Source: Brachyhypopomus gauderio (Eukaryota; Chordata; Actinopteri; Gymnotiformes; Hypopomidae). Taken from it: a DNA stretch of 64,000 nt. This document shows positions 52,827 through 64,000 of this stretch, in pieces (within the stretch, counting starts at the first letter, position 1; each line of letters begins with the position of its first letter). Location of the stretch: positions 17,092,384-17,156,383 of the forward strand of contig NC_135226.1 of NCBI RefSeq assembly GCF_052324685.1, in the 5' to 3' direction. The notes under the pieces were generated by a model, which was not told the DNA's origin, did no database searches, and saw only the letters and a program-made list of their open reading frames with translations. The translations under genes were made by a program, and so were the position numbers.

Positions 52827-53945
52827 CAGGAGGGATGAAACTGCATCTGGAAAAAAACTATTAACGCACGTGATTTCACACGGCACAAAAGAAAAGAAAA
52901 AATAACACAGCAGTGCGGTATGTGATTTCCTGTTGCAGTTTGCAAAGATACCGTTACAGAACACCAAGATAAGTCAGCCAAAACCCTTCACGCTGTGAGG
53001 ACGCTAATCCGACCACCACTGCAGAGTGCTACATTGTGTAAAACAAAATAAATAAGGTTTTGCAGGAAGTGGGTTTATATAAAAGTGAAAACTCAAACTC
53101 AAACCATTTTCGTTATTAATGTAAAATGTGGACATGCATGAATGTATTTAAATGTTTGTTTTTGTGTCTTAACGTGATTTTTTTTTTTCAGAAAAAATCC
53201 GAAAAGGAGTATTTTTCATAAACAATGCTTATCTTCAAATTGTCATGTCTAACTTGTATGCATTAGCAGCAGCACATATAGGCAAAATAAAGAACTACAG
53301 AGATGTTTTGTGTGTGTATGTGTGTGTGTGCACGTGTGTGTGCCTGCGTGCATGCATGCGAGTGTGTGTGTGTGTGTGTGTGTGTATATGCACATGTGTG
53401 TAAAGCGTTCTCAGCAACCTATTTAATGTCCTATTTAATTTGCCCTTCCGATTTATTAATACATTTCCTTTTTCCTGTGGTAACCTTTACAGCGGTTGGA
53501 ATCTTTTACAGTTTCATGAATTGATTGTTCATAATCTAATTGGGGTTGGTTCTATATTATTCAAATTTACTTGCGTTTCCAGTGCTGTTGTTAACAACTG
53601 AAAACATTGTTGGGAATTCAGAAGCTCATGTAGATGTGAGGAGCATTCCTCCTGCACACTCCAGGATCAACGGATGCGGTTTTGACTTGCAAATGCTAAA
53701 TGAGAACTGGGGCCTGGGTCCTGCGTCAACGAGCGCAGATTATCTGTGGCTCTATCATGATATTCACTGCACCGTCTCTTCCTGGTCTAAATGCTATAAA
53801 ACCAAGTACAGTTCAATCAGCAGAGTGAAATGAGATCTGAACAGCCACTTTCTTTGGACCGGGTGATCGTTGAAGAGTAAGTTAACTCTAAATTCTCCCT
53901 GTAGATTCAAACCATAAGGCATAACCTCCTCAATAATAATTAATT

Positions 53946-53982
<37 letters not shown>

Positions 53983-54697
53983 GTTTATAATAATAATAGA
54001 TAATTGCTTTTTTGCAGGATATCTGCACTTTTTTTCACTCTTTAGAGTTCTGGCAGATTTTAACATTCAAAACATGAATTAAGATTGAAATATAATACAT
54101 ATGCAGAGAACTAAAAGAGAGAGAGTAAAAATTAGGGCATGGACTTCCAGTGAGCAAACCAGTAAAACCAGTAAAAACCTTGAATACGATGTATTTGTTG
54201 ATTATGTGTGATTATATGAGCTTCTTGTATTAACAAGAATTGTATTTCCAAAGCTGTGATACCTTACAATAACACCTGCTTCCATAAAACTATTTTCTTG
54301 TTTAAAATGAGTTTCGGTGACTTTGCAAATATTGAGTTGCAAATTTTTTAATAAATCTGCCAAAATTTTTACAATCGAAATCTATGTCAATATATCAATA
54401 TTTGTTTAGATATGCATATATAAATATTTTCTAAATATATACAAAATATAATACAAAAATTATATGTATATATAAAATGTAAAAAATTATTATATAATTA
54501 TAAAAAATTATATATGATATATATCAAACATTTGAATTGAATTTACCTTCTTTCTTGTGATAGGATGCGTTATTTCCATTATCATTGCTAATAATTCATT
54601 TGTTAATAGTGTAAACAGAAGCGTTCAGGTGCAGCTTGTCACACCACAGTTTCTGTCTGCTCCACACTTCTAGTTTCGATAAAAAGTCACCGTCGTC
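52827..54697. other. Intergenic between gpr87 and the P2Y-like receptor
   Basis: No coding exon is supported. It holds a short mixed GT/GC tract (53310-53400), an AAT run (about 53945-53982) and a very AT-rich section from about 54300 to 54540. Confidence 0.55.
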
Positions 54698-56081
54698 ATG
54701 GCAGCCACGGCAACAGCGATGACTGCCCCGCTGTTAAATTCATCGAGCGGAGTGGCTTGCGCGGGACCCAGAGACGTCCCGTGCAAACCGTTTTTCATTG
54801 CCGCCTACTCACTGGTCTTCCTCGTCAGCTTGGCGTTGAACGCGGTCACCGTGCGCGTGTATTTCTGCACCTCGCAGCGGTTTCGCTCCAGCGTGACCGT
54901 GTACCTGAAGAACTTGGCGGCGGCCGACTTCTTCCTCTGCCTCTGCTTGCCCATCCGCATCGCCAACTACGCCAGCGGCTCCCACGCCATGCAGAACGTT
55001 TACTGCTCCTTCGGCACGGGCGCCTTCTACCTCAACATGTACGCCAGCATTCTGTTCATGGAGTACATCGCTGCCAACAGGTACCTTATCACTGGAGGCC
55101 ACCCAAATGAAACACGCAGTATCCGTTTCACAGGCTTGCCCTTTGTGTTATATAATGGCACCAGTGCCCATGTGACATGTTTGGTCATGATAAAATCAGG
55201 CTCCCCTAAATGAGGAGTGAGTTTCACTTCTCTCACTGCATGCAAACACATGCACACATCCCCTTCCCCCAATTTCAAATGGTCTACACGAGCCACTGGC
55301 TCTGATATGCCTTGATCAGATGTATTTCTCGTAGTTGTCTCAATTGCTGTACCTTACCCTAATGAACCAAAATCAACAAGAGCGTCTTGTCTTGCCTTCG
55401 TTTAGGTATCTGAAGATTGTCCATCCGCTAGGCAATAACTTCCTGCAGACCACGCGAGCCGCACGCTACGTCTCCTTAATAACGTGGACCTCCTTATCGG
55501 GGGCGGCTTTCGTCTACGTCGTCCTCTTCCTCAGCACGTCGTGGAACGCCGTCCGGTCCAGGCCAGATCTGGGCTGCGACTCCTTACATGCGCCCGCGGT
55601 CAGCTTGTTCTACAAGGTCATCCACAGCGTCTCCGCCGTCATCTTCTCTGCGGTGCTGGCCTCCTTGGTGCTGCTCTACTGGGCCACCGTGCGGGGCCTC
55701 CAGCGCACCATGCAGCCGCTACAAGCCAAGGTCAGCAAGTCGAGGCGCAACATGCTGGTGTTGGTGGGGGTGTTCTGTGTGTGCTTCGTCCCGTACCACC
55801 TGGTCAGGCTGCCCTACGCTTTTCTGAAGACCAGGATGGAGCAGCACTGCTCCACCAGGGCCTTTTACGTCGTCAAAGAGCTGACAGTGCTGCTGTCGGT
55901 GCTCAACGCCTGCCTGGACCCGCTCATCTACTTCTTCTTCTGCAAGACCTTCAGAGCTCGGCTGAACATCAACAGGGGCCAGAGAAAAGGTGACGGCCGC
56001 CCGAGGAGACAGAGCAACACTGTGGGCTACACGGAGACCAGGATATCGGGCAGTACTCTACAACGTGAAAGCAGCTTCTAG
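54698..56081 (+). CDS. P2Y12-group G-protein-coupled receptor, orthologue uncertain
   Basis: Two exons, 54698-55080 and 55406-56081, give 352 aa. The 325-base intron falls after the second base of the arginine codon of the DRY-equivalent motif (AN-R-YLKIVHP). Features: glycosylation site NSS, helix 2 VYLKNLAAADFFLCLCLPIR, helix 3 FYLNMYASILFMEYIAANRY, helix 6 CVCFVPYHLVRLPYAF, and helix 7 LNACLDPLIYFFFCKTFR. The helix 6 and 7 phrases place it in the P2Y12/13/14/GPR87/GPR171 group. Its position between gpr87 and gpr171 is that of P2RY14 in mammals, but helices 4-5 look too different for a firm name. The conserved aspartate of DRY is Asn. Polyadenylation signal at 56221. The start at 54698 has an in-frame Met eight codons on. 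Confidence 0.82.
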
Positions 56082-57800
56082 CCGGGCCTCAGCACAGAAA
56101 ACAATGTGCATCACATCTGTGTCCCTGTTATGTCACTTTCAACAGCTTATTTTTACATTTTTGACGCATTATGGAAAATATTGTCTCCTTGCCTTTGACT
56201 TAACTGCTAGAAATAGCAACAATAAAACCATGCCCACATTCAGAGCTTGAGATGACATGGGCCAATCACTGCAGTGCATGTCTGCGCTGAAGCAACTTCC
56301 TCAATCTGTGTTATCATTAGCATGTACCTCCTCAGATCAGCCGCAGTCTGGGACTCATGCCAAGAAGATCAGACTTTGTGTTCACTAGCACAAGGGATAC
56401 ATCTCCTCAGGTTTGCCTGCTGAATTTGGAGATATAAAGCGACAGGTGGTTTGTGGTTCGCCGACTGACAGAGAACTTGGAAAGTTTACATTTCCGCCAC
56501 GTCACTTAACTGATCTGGGGAAAAAAAAAGTGACTGACGCCCTCTTTCAATTTGTTGAATGTCATTAGAGTCAGACCAAAAGACACAAGTGTCAGTCTGT
56601 AGAATTACGAGAGAGGCTACAAACCAACGTCTTTGCGAAGGTCAGTGTACTGGCTAGAAGGAGCTACAGTTTAAGGTTTAGCCTTTGTGGAGACTTAACG
56701 TTCAGCTTAAGAAGATGATTTTGTTGACAAAGAAGATATACTAAAACGCTCTTGGCAACGTGTTCAATGTGTGGTGAGTGTCTTTTAAAAACACACTTTT
56801 GTGTAGCATAGCCCGAGAAACACGTGGCCGCTTCCTTTCTGACGCTCTGTAGACTTTAAAGCCGATGCAGTTCTGAACAGTGTGTATGACAGGTTGGTTC
56901 ATAAATAAACAACAACAGCAATAAGGTATTTTGCATGTTGTAAAAATTCCCTGACCTTTGAATTCAGTTATTTCTCATTCCTCATTCTCACATCCATATG
57001 TAAATGGAAGTGGGACTACCACATAATACTGTACTAGCCAATCCACATGTTTTAGTACAGTATTTTACAAACTTGGGCTATAAAGTACATCGATCAGATC
57101 CAGGTTTTAGAAATGTTACTACAGCCAGTATTAACCCTTTTTATATTTATATCTGCTTAACAAGCTAAATTATTTACCTTCACATTGTAACAGTTTTTAT
57201 GTTTTCACATAAGAAGCAGCAAAAGCCTCAAGCAACATACATATATGGAGATTGCAGAGAATTATGTGCATATATAAGTATATTATGTAGGCTGTACATA
57301 TCTCTAATAAAATTAGGCAACTGTGCTCTTGTCAATAATGTTTGTACTTGTAGTCAATCAAAGCCAAGTATGCATTTCATACGAATGAATCCCTGCAGCT
57401 AGACTGAACTACTGTAAAAATTAGTTGCTAATAAGTCATCCAAATGCCTTGAAACTCATTTGATAGCTTTTCTCCTTCAAACAGGACCATGATCAAAACA
57501 ATATTACTGTAGTGACTTAACACTGGCTATATTAGTCAAATTAGCAATTTAACAAGTCGATGTGAAAACAACTGTAAAAGAAAAATAATGAAAATTTAAA
57601 TCCTTTGTGTCTACAGGATTCAGTGGTAACTGCAGCAAAGGAAACATAAAACCACCACTTCCTCCTGTCTGCATGTAAAGAAAACACCAACAAATTCACC
57701 TCAAATAAAGTACTCTACAAAATGTGCTTCTGAGAAGCACCGATCTAAAGACACTGGATGACTTGTGAACTAGTAAAACGATACACCTTTTCTTTCCAAA
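56082..57800. other. Intergenic upstream of gpr171
   Basis: No coding exon. A plausible non-coding first exon of gpr171 ends at a donor near 56771 (GTGTG followed by GTGAGTG), and an acceptor TGTGTCTACAG ends at 57617. The 5' UTR would then be 57618-57800. This is inferred from splice consensus only. Confidence 0.4.
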
Positions 57801-58823
57801 ATGGAAAACAAGACCACAACAAGCCCCAACAAGGTCTGTGTTGTCAATGACAACATGGTGCCCTTTGCTACGGTCTACATCCTCATCTTCCTCGTAGGCA
57901 TGGCTGGCAGTCTGGTGGCACTCTGGGCCTTCATATACAGTAGGAACTTCAAGAAGTGCATAAACATCTACCTGATCAACCTCCTGACTGCTGACTTCTT
58001 GCTTACGCTAGCGCTGCCAGTCAAGATCGCCAACGATCTGGGTGTGGATTCTCAGCTGCTAATGATCTTCCATTGCCAAATCAGCAGTCCCATCATCTAC
58101 ATCAACATGTACGCCTCCGTCATTTTCCTCGCCTTCGTCAGCGTCCACCGTTACCTCCAGATCACCAACAGCTCCAAGCTCTTGCGTCTGCAGGAGGTGG
58201 GTTTCGCGGCCATGATGTCCGCCGTGGTCTGGGTACTCGTGCTCTTCATTAACGTGCCCAACATGGCCATCCCCATCAAGGAGGAGGTGAAGTTCACGTC
58301 GGCGTTGACCTGCGCCGACTTAAAGCGCGACGTTGGCCAGAACTGGCACGTGCTCTCCGTTTTCCTGGGCATGGCGATCTTCTTGAACACCTCGGCCGCC
58401 GTGCTGATGTCCAACGGTCTGGTGCTGAAGCGGTTCTGGGGTAAGCGCGGTGGCGAGCCGGAGGAGCAGGCCGTCGCGCACCACGCCACGCTCAACATCG
58501 GCCTGGTGACGGTGGCCTACATCGTGTGTTTCGTGCCTTACCACGCTGTGCGCATGCCTTACACCTTCACTCAGAACCAGCTCATCACCGACTGCGACGT
58601 GAGAAAACACCTTTTCTTAGCCAAAGAGTCCACTCTACTCCTGGCCATCCTGCACGTCTGCTTCGACCCGGTTCTCTACTTTTTCTTCTGCAGCTCTTTC
58701 CGGAACCAGATCACCCAGTTTTTTTCAAAATGTAGCTTATCAAAGACAACTCCCACAGACCAAGGGCTCCAACTTGATGATCGAGCGGCAGAGGTTAAAA
58801 ACCTGACTGAAGAGAGCCCGTGA
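57801..58823 (+). CDS. gpr171: G-protein-coupled receptor GPR171
   Basis: A single-exon coding region of 340 aa. NIYLINLLTADFLLTLALPV in helix 2, FHCQISSPIIYINMYASVIF in helix 3, VPNMAIPIKEE after helix 4, GQNWHVLS before helix 5, CFVPYHAVRMPYTFTQNQ in helix 6 and CFDPVLYFFFCSSFR in helix 7 all match the GPR171 pattern. The DRY equivalent is HRY. An N-terminal glycosylation site (NKT) is present. GPR171 is a Gi-coupled receptor reported to bind the neuropeptide BigLEN in mammals. Upstream splice signals suggest a non-coding first exon. It completes a same-strand receptor trio with gpr87 and the P2Y-like gene, probably old tandem duplicates. Confidence 0.92.
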   Translation: MENKTTTSPNKVCVVNDNMVPFATVYILIFLVGMAGSLVALWAFIYSRNFKKCINIYLINLLTADFLLTLALPVKIANDLGVDSQLLMIFHCQISSPIIYINMYASVIFLAFVSVHRYLQITNSSKLLRLQEVGFAAMMSAVVWVLVLFINVPNMAIPIKEEVKFTSALTCADLKRDVGQNWHVLSVFLGMAIFLNTSAAVLMSNGLVLKRFWGKRGGEPEEQAVAHHATLNIGLVTVAYIVCFVPYHAVRMPYTFTQNQLITDCDVRKHLFLAKESTLLLAILHVCFDPVLYFFFCSSFRNQITQFFSKCSLSKTTPTDQGLQLDDRAAEVKNLTEESP

Positions 58824-59490
58824 GGTCTATATAGCAGGCCACATACTGACATGGTACAGTGCAATGCTGTGTGCTCTGGGTAAGACATCAAGGCCTTATA
58901 ACCCAAACATAGCACTGAACAGAACAGGATACATGAGACAGAAAATACATGAAAAAAATGTTACCGAAAGACTATAATCTATAGATGAACATGCAACAAT
59001 AACAAAAACATTGTAATTATTGACATGTTCAAGACTTAAAGGCATGACCATGCAGTCATTTTGTGAAATAATTGTGAAGATCATTGATTGTACTGAGTTT
59101 GTGCTCATGGGGTTTGTAGTTATTTCACACTGAATGGAAAATTGTTGTACTAGATTTGTAACATTTTAACAATTTGTAACAATAATAACATTTGTATTAT
59201 TATTTTATTTCAATTTGCACACACTCCAAATGAAAGTGAGTTTAATATTCAGTTAGTGACTAATTATGTAAATAATTTGGTCTAGTATTAAAGCTATTAT
59301 AAGCATGTTTTTTGAGATTATAAATTATGTTAATGCTAATTTATAATTCCTAAAATTATACTAAAATGTACTGAATCTGATTTGCTATTTGTAAACATAT
59401 ATAAACCACTATATAAGCCACATATTAACCACATATAAACCACTATATACTAAACACATTCACTCAGTCAGCTCTACATATAACTATATG
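58824..59490. other. gpr171 3' flank
   Basis: An AT-rich region that should hold the gpr171 3' UTR. Nothing else is supported. Confidence 0.5.
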
Positions 59491-59492
59491 TA

Positions 59493-61100
<1,608 letters not shown>

Positions 61101-61146
61101 TACATATAACAAGTGATGTCAAGTGTTGACACCAGAATTATCACTC

Positions 61147-61224
61147 ACTCCAGAATAATGAACACTGACTCCAGAATAATGAACACTGACTCCAGAATAA
61201 TGAACACTGACTCCAGAATAATGA
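61147..61224. repeat. 21-bp tandem repeat, nearly four copies
   Basis: ACTCCAGAATAATGAACACT plus G, three full copies and one partial, without visible differences. It starts about 45 bases outside the Tc1 element. Confidence 0.93.
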
Positions 61225-63430
61225 TTACTACATGCAACGAACCATTCAGTGCAGAAACAAGCTAATGCTAATTTTACTGATCATAGCAAGTCTGACAACT
61301 CTGGGATTAACGGATGGTGATATGGATTATCCTATCAGCAGTTTAAACACAGATACGGTATAGTGGCATTTCAGAAACGGAATTTAGAAAATGAAATCAA
61401 ACTGAAATAGCTTAAACACCATAAGGTATGTTATCACCTGCATGATCAAACAAACATGCTGAACATATGAACTCATGTGAGCATTTAAGACTAAACGGGA
61501 CATTTAGAGATTTCAGAATGTCCTATCATTGGCCTTTCATCTTCAGCTATTTTACTGTCCCTTCATTCTTTCCAGTAAAAGCTATAAAGGCTGGTGCATA
61601 CAACCCAAAAACAGTGACCAAGTCACAGACTGTGAGTCACTCTTATTACACCTCAGATATTATATGTGTTAACACCCACGAGTTACTTGTTCTAACTCAC
61701 TGCTGAGACACACAACACCGGGCTAAAATATTTTTTAAACACATGGGCTTCCCCACTCCTCATTTCACTCTACAAACTGCAACTCTGTGGTTGGAAGGAT
61801 CTATGAACCATTTCTGAGCTTCTCTACCATCCACCACACACACACACACACAAAACATGTTCCTGGAAGTGTATGTTAGCATCACAGTGATTACTTGGAA
61901 GCCTGGGTGTGTAATTGCACTTTGACAGACAGAAATAAACTACTTTCCTGTCTGATAAGAGGTGTATTATCCTAGATAAGGACAAACAGACAGGTTGTCT
62001 GGGATTCCACTGAAGCGATGCCAGTACTACAGCGTGGGCGTTTGTGTCTGCCTTCATTTGTATGACTTTACTGCTCACAGTATGGTATCATCTATCAAAA
62101 CAATAACATACTAATGGCCGCTGTCTTGTTTTACTTATGTCAACAGCAGAAACATAAGCAGTTGATTTTTCTGTGACGACGTCATATTCCCAGGAAATGA
62201 ATGTTGCGAAAAAGTGAAAGATACACTCTCACTCTGAAGAGGACCGCTGGCGTCCTTTTGACTGTCTTATCGATTACAATGCTAAATGTCATATCCAAAG
62301 TGCTCTTTTTGTTTTATAAATACACTTTTCCCCCTCAATAACTCTTTACTACAGACTACAAAAATCTAAAAATATAAGCATAAGCAAAACACATGCAGGC
62401 ACCTGTGGAATAACCCTTGGTTACCAGATAGGTGTGATAAATGAGTAATACTTCAGTTCCTGGGGTTCCACAGATTAAGACTAAATCTCTTAATCAGCTT
62501 CAGACTAAATCTCACTCCAGATGCTAATTCCATATTTGAAGCAATAATCTAGTCTAAGATTTAGTGTGGGTCAGGGAAACTGGCTCATACCTTCCCAAGC
62601 AGTCATGGTCTTAATGTGAAAGTGTAGCACCAAGACAGGTGTATGTTCGTTCAGCATTAGGTAGATCTGGTATAACAGAATAAGCAAACAGAAACATGCT
62701 GTGCCCATGTCAGAACAAAAGCAGGTCAATAGGAAATACACTTCATACCAACGGAAATACACTTTCATTCAACGAAATGCCTGAGAGAGCATCAGGAGGT
62801 CATCTGACATTACAGGATTTCTCAGCTATATTTGTAAAAGTGAAATGGGAAAATACACAACTTTAACTTGAAGATGGACATCTCGGGACCTTTCTAAAAA
62901 TATATATTTAATGTATATTGACATTTCTAAAAAATATTTTAGAACTTTCTAATACATACGCACACTCACAGATCTACGAACAGCCCTGCAGTTTAAGACT
63001 GTGATGTATTAAGTGCTCTTTGAAACCTACAAAATGTCTATTTTCTCTATTTGTGTTTATGCGTGGGAGCTTTCAGAATATTTAAGTACATTCACATTAC
63101 TTACACGTTAAATTTGCTAATGTTGACGGACACCATGAAGGATAATTCAGCTGTGCACGTCACCGATAATGACCTTTCAACGGTGAGCGCGAGCGAGGCA
63201 GGTGAAGCGGAGAGCGCGTGAATACACTGAACATTTAATAAACACAAACACAGCGACACAACACATCCCCCATGACAAATACAAAGACCGACAACAGAGG
63301 AGAACACATGCAGGTTTATACACACATATGTTAAAGTGAAACACACTAACACCTAACTAGGGGCGTTCCCAAACGATAAACACGCCCACAGTGGACCGTA
63401 CCAAGGGTGGCCGGACCAGGGGGGTTGGGG

Positions 63431-63433
<3 letters not shown>

Positions 63434-63466
<33 letters not shown>
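63434..63466. repeat. Homopolymer G run of about 33
   Basis: A long uninterrupted G run after GGGGTTGGGGTTGG. Its exact length is likely to vary or be misread by sequencing. Confidence 0.9.
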
Positions 63467-64000
63467 GTACCGTTACTTTAACTAGTTACACATTTACCAA
63501 AAATATAAATTAGCAAATAGTAAAAGGCACATTACCTTATTTTATTATATTGACTATAGAAATTAATATTGCATTTAATCTACCATCACTGCCATACCAT
63601 CGGTATTTTTAAATGTCCATATGTGGTTCATCTGCCTATGATAGGCTATATCTATTTATGATATACCGAATCTAAATTGCCAACAGTGAGATCATGTTGA
63701 TGTGTACCCCTAAACAGTTTCTTTCTGTGTTACAAAAAGTGCATGAGTATAAAAGTAAATATTGTGTCTGTCTAAAGGTCAGGTGGTGAACACAGAACAA
63801 ATACCCCATTTTAAAAACACTGGTGCTGGTCACAACTTGGCTTTCTTTATTTGAAATAGAATATTCTCTTTTCGCTCACTCAACGTCTTTGAGAAGAAAT
63901 CACCTGGAGTCTGCAAGTAGAGACGGTGAGTTTAATAAAGTCTGTGTGGAGATTTAAAGTGCCATGAAATGTTTGTCCTGACATGTAGACTGAAAACGAG

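Larger units (their letters stand above)
61103..64000. other. Intergenic, no gene seen
   Basis: No exon is supported on either strand. It contains one 21-bp tandem array, a short CA run (about 61836-61852) and a long G run, listed separately. The stretch 63230-63420 has the look of a dispersed-repeat end (AACATTTAATAAACACAAAC and following), but its family is not recognised. Confidence 0.55.

Noticed and set aside
52046-52864. 272-codon ORF in another frame of gpr87
   Set aside because: A by-product of the high GC content of the receptor gene. The receptor frame has all seven helices.
53540-53833. 97-codon ORF downstream of gpr87
   Set aside because: No family resemblance and no exon context.
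63230-63420. LTR or other retroelement end
   Set aside because: No terminal dinucleotides, primer site or coding part visible. It is left as unassigned.

Overview
This is vertebrate nuclear DNA, almost certainly from a ray-finned (teleost) fish. Its genes are split by short GT-AG introns, dinucleotide microsatellites are long and frequent, and it carries a fish-type Tc1 transposon and a hAT-type MITE. The gene set also looks teleost: collagen-less C1q genes, a TRIM with a PRY-SPRY tail, and a GPR87/P2Y/GPR171 cluster. I see no prokaryotic, viral or retroviral material. Exon boundaries were assigned by eye from splice consensus, reading phase and recalled family sequences. Gene names rest on recognised protein features, with no database search.

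Layout. 0-1.3 kb: 3' end of mfrp (+). 3.2-5.05 kb: nudt8 (-). 7.5-11.05 kb: TRIM E3 ligase (+). 13.0-14.2 and 16.4-17.5 kb: two secreted C1q-domain genes (+). 18.0-19.3 kb: small CYTH-domain enzyme (-), tail to tail with the second C1q gene. 21.7-30.3 kb: ano7 (+), 23 coding exons, 888 aa. 32.6-37.4 kb: rnf168 (+), 6 coding exons, with a hAT MITE in intron 3. 39.4-41.3 kb: large minisatellite abutting tm4sf19 (+, 41.3-44.3 kb). 44.3-51.8 kb: gene-poor and repeat-rich. 51.8-58.8 kb: three P2Y12-group GPCRs (+): gpr87, an unassigned P2Y-like receptor, and gpr171. 59.5-61.1 kb: Tc1 element (-). 61.1-64 kb: no gene seen.

The genes do not form a pathway. They fall into conserved blocks: rnf168-tm4sf19 are neighbours at human 3q29, and GPR171/P2RY14/GPR87 cluster at human 3q25. 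Both the TRIM and RNF168 are RING E3 ligases, of unrelated subfamilies.

I did not find a clearly new biological system. The most unusual structure is the roughly 1.9 kb minisatellite before tm4sf19. Each unit resembles a 3' splice site, the array appears to derive from the gene's own exon-1 boundary, and all three forward frames are open, one of them in frame with the tm4sf19 start. Other points worth checking are simple repeats that form splice sites (ano7 exons 1, 9 and 18; tm4sf19 exon 2), a probable GC-AG intron in rnf168, a large palindromic microsatellite in ano7 intron 1, a P2Y-like receptor with an intron inside its DRY-equivalent arginine codon, and a Tc1 element whose best visible damage is at its first catalytic aspartate.
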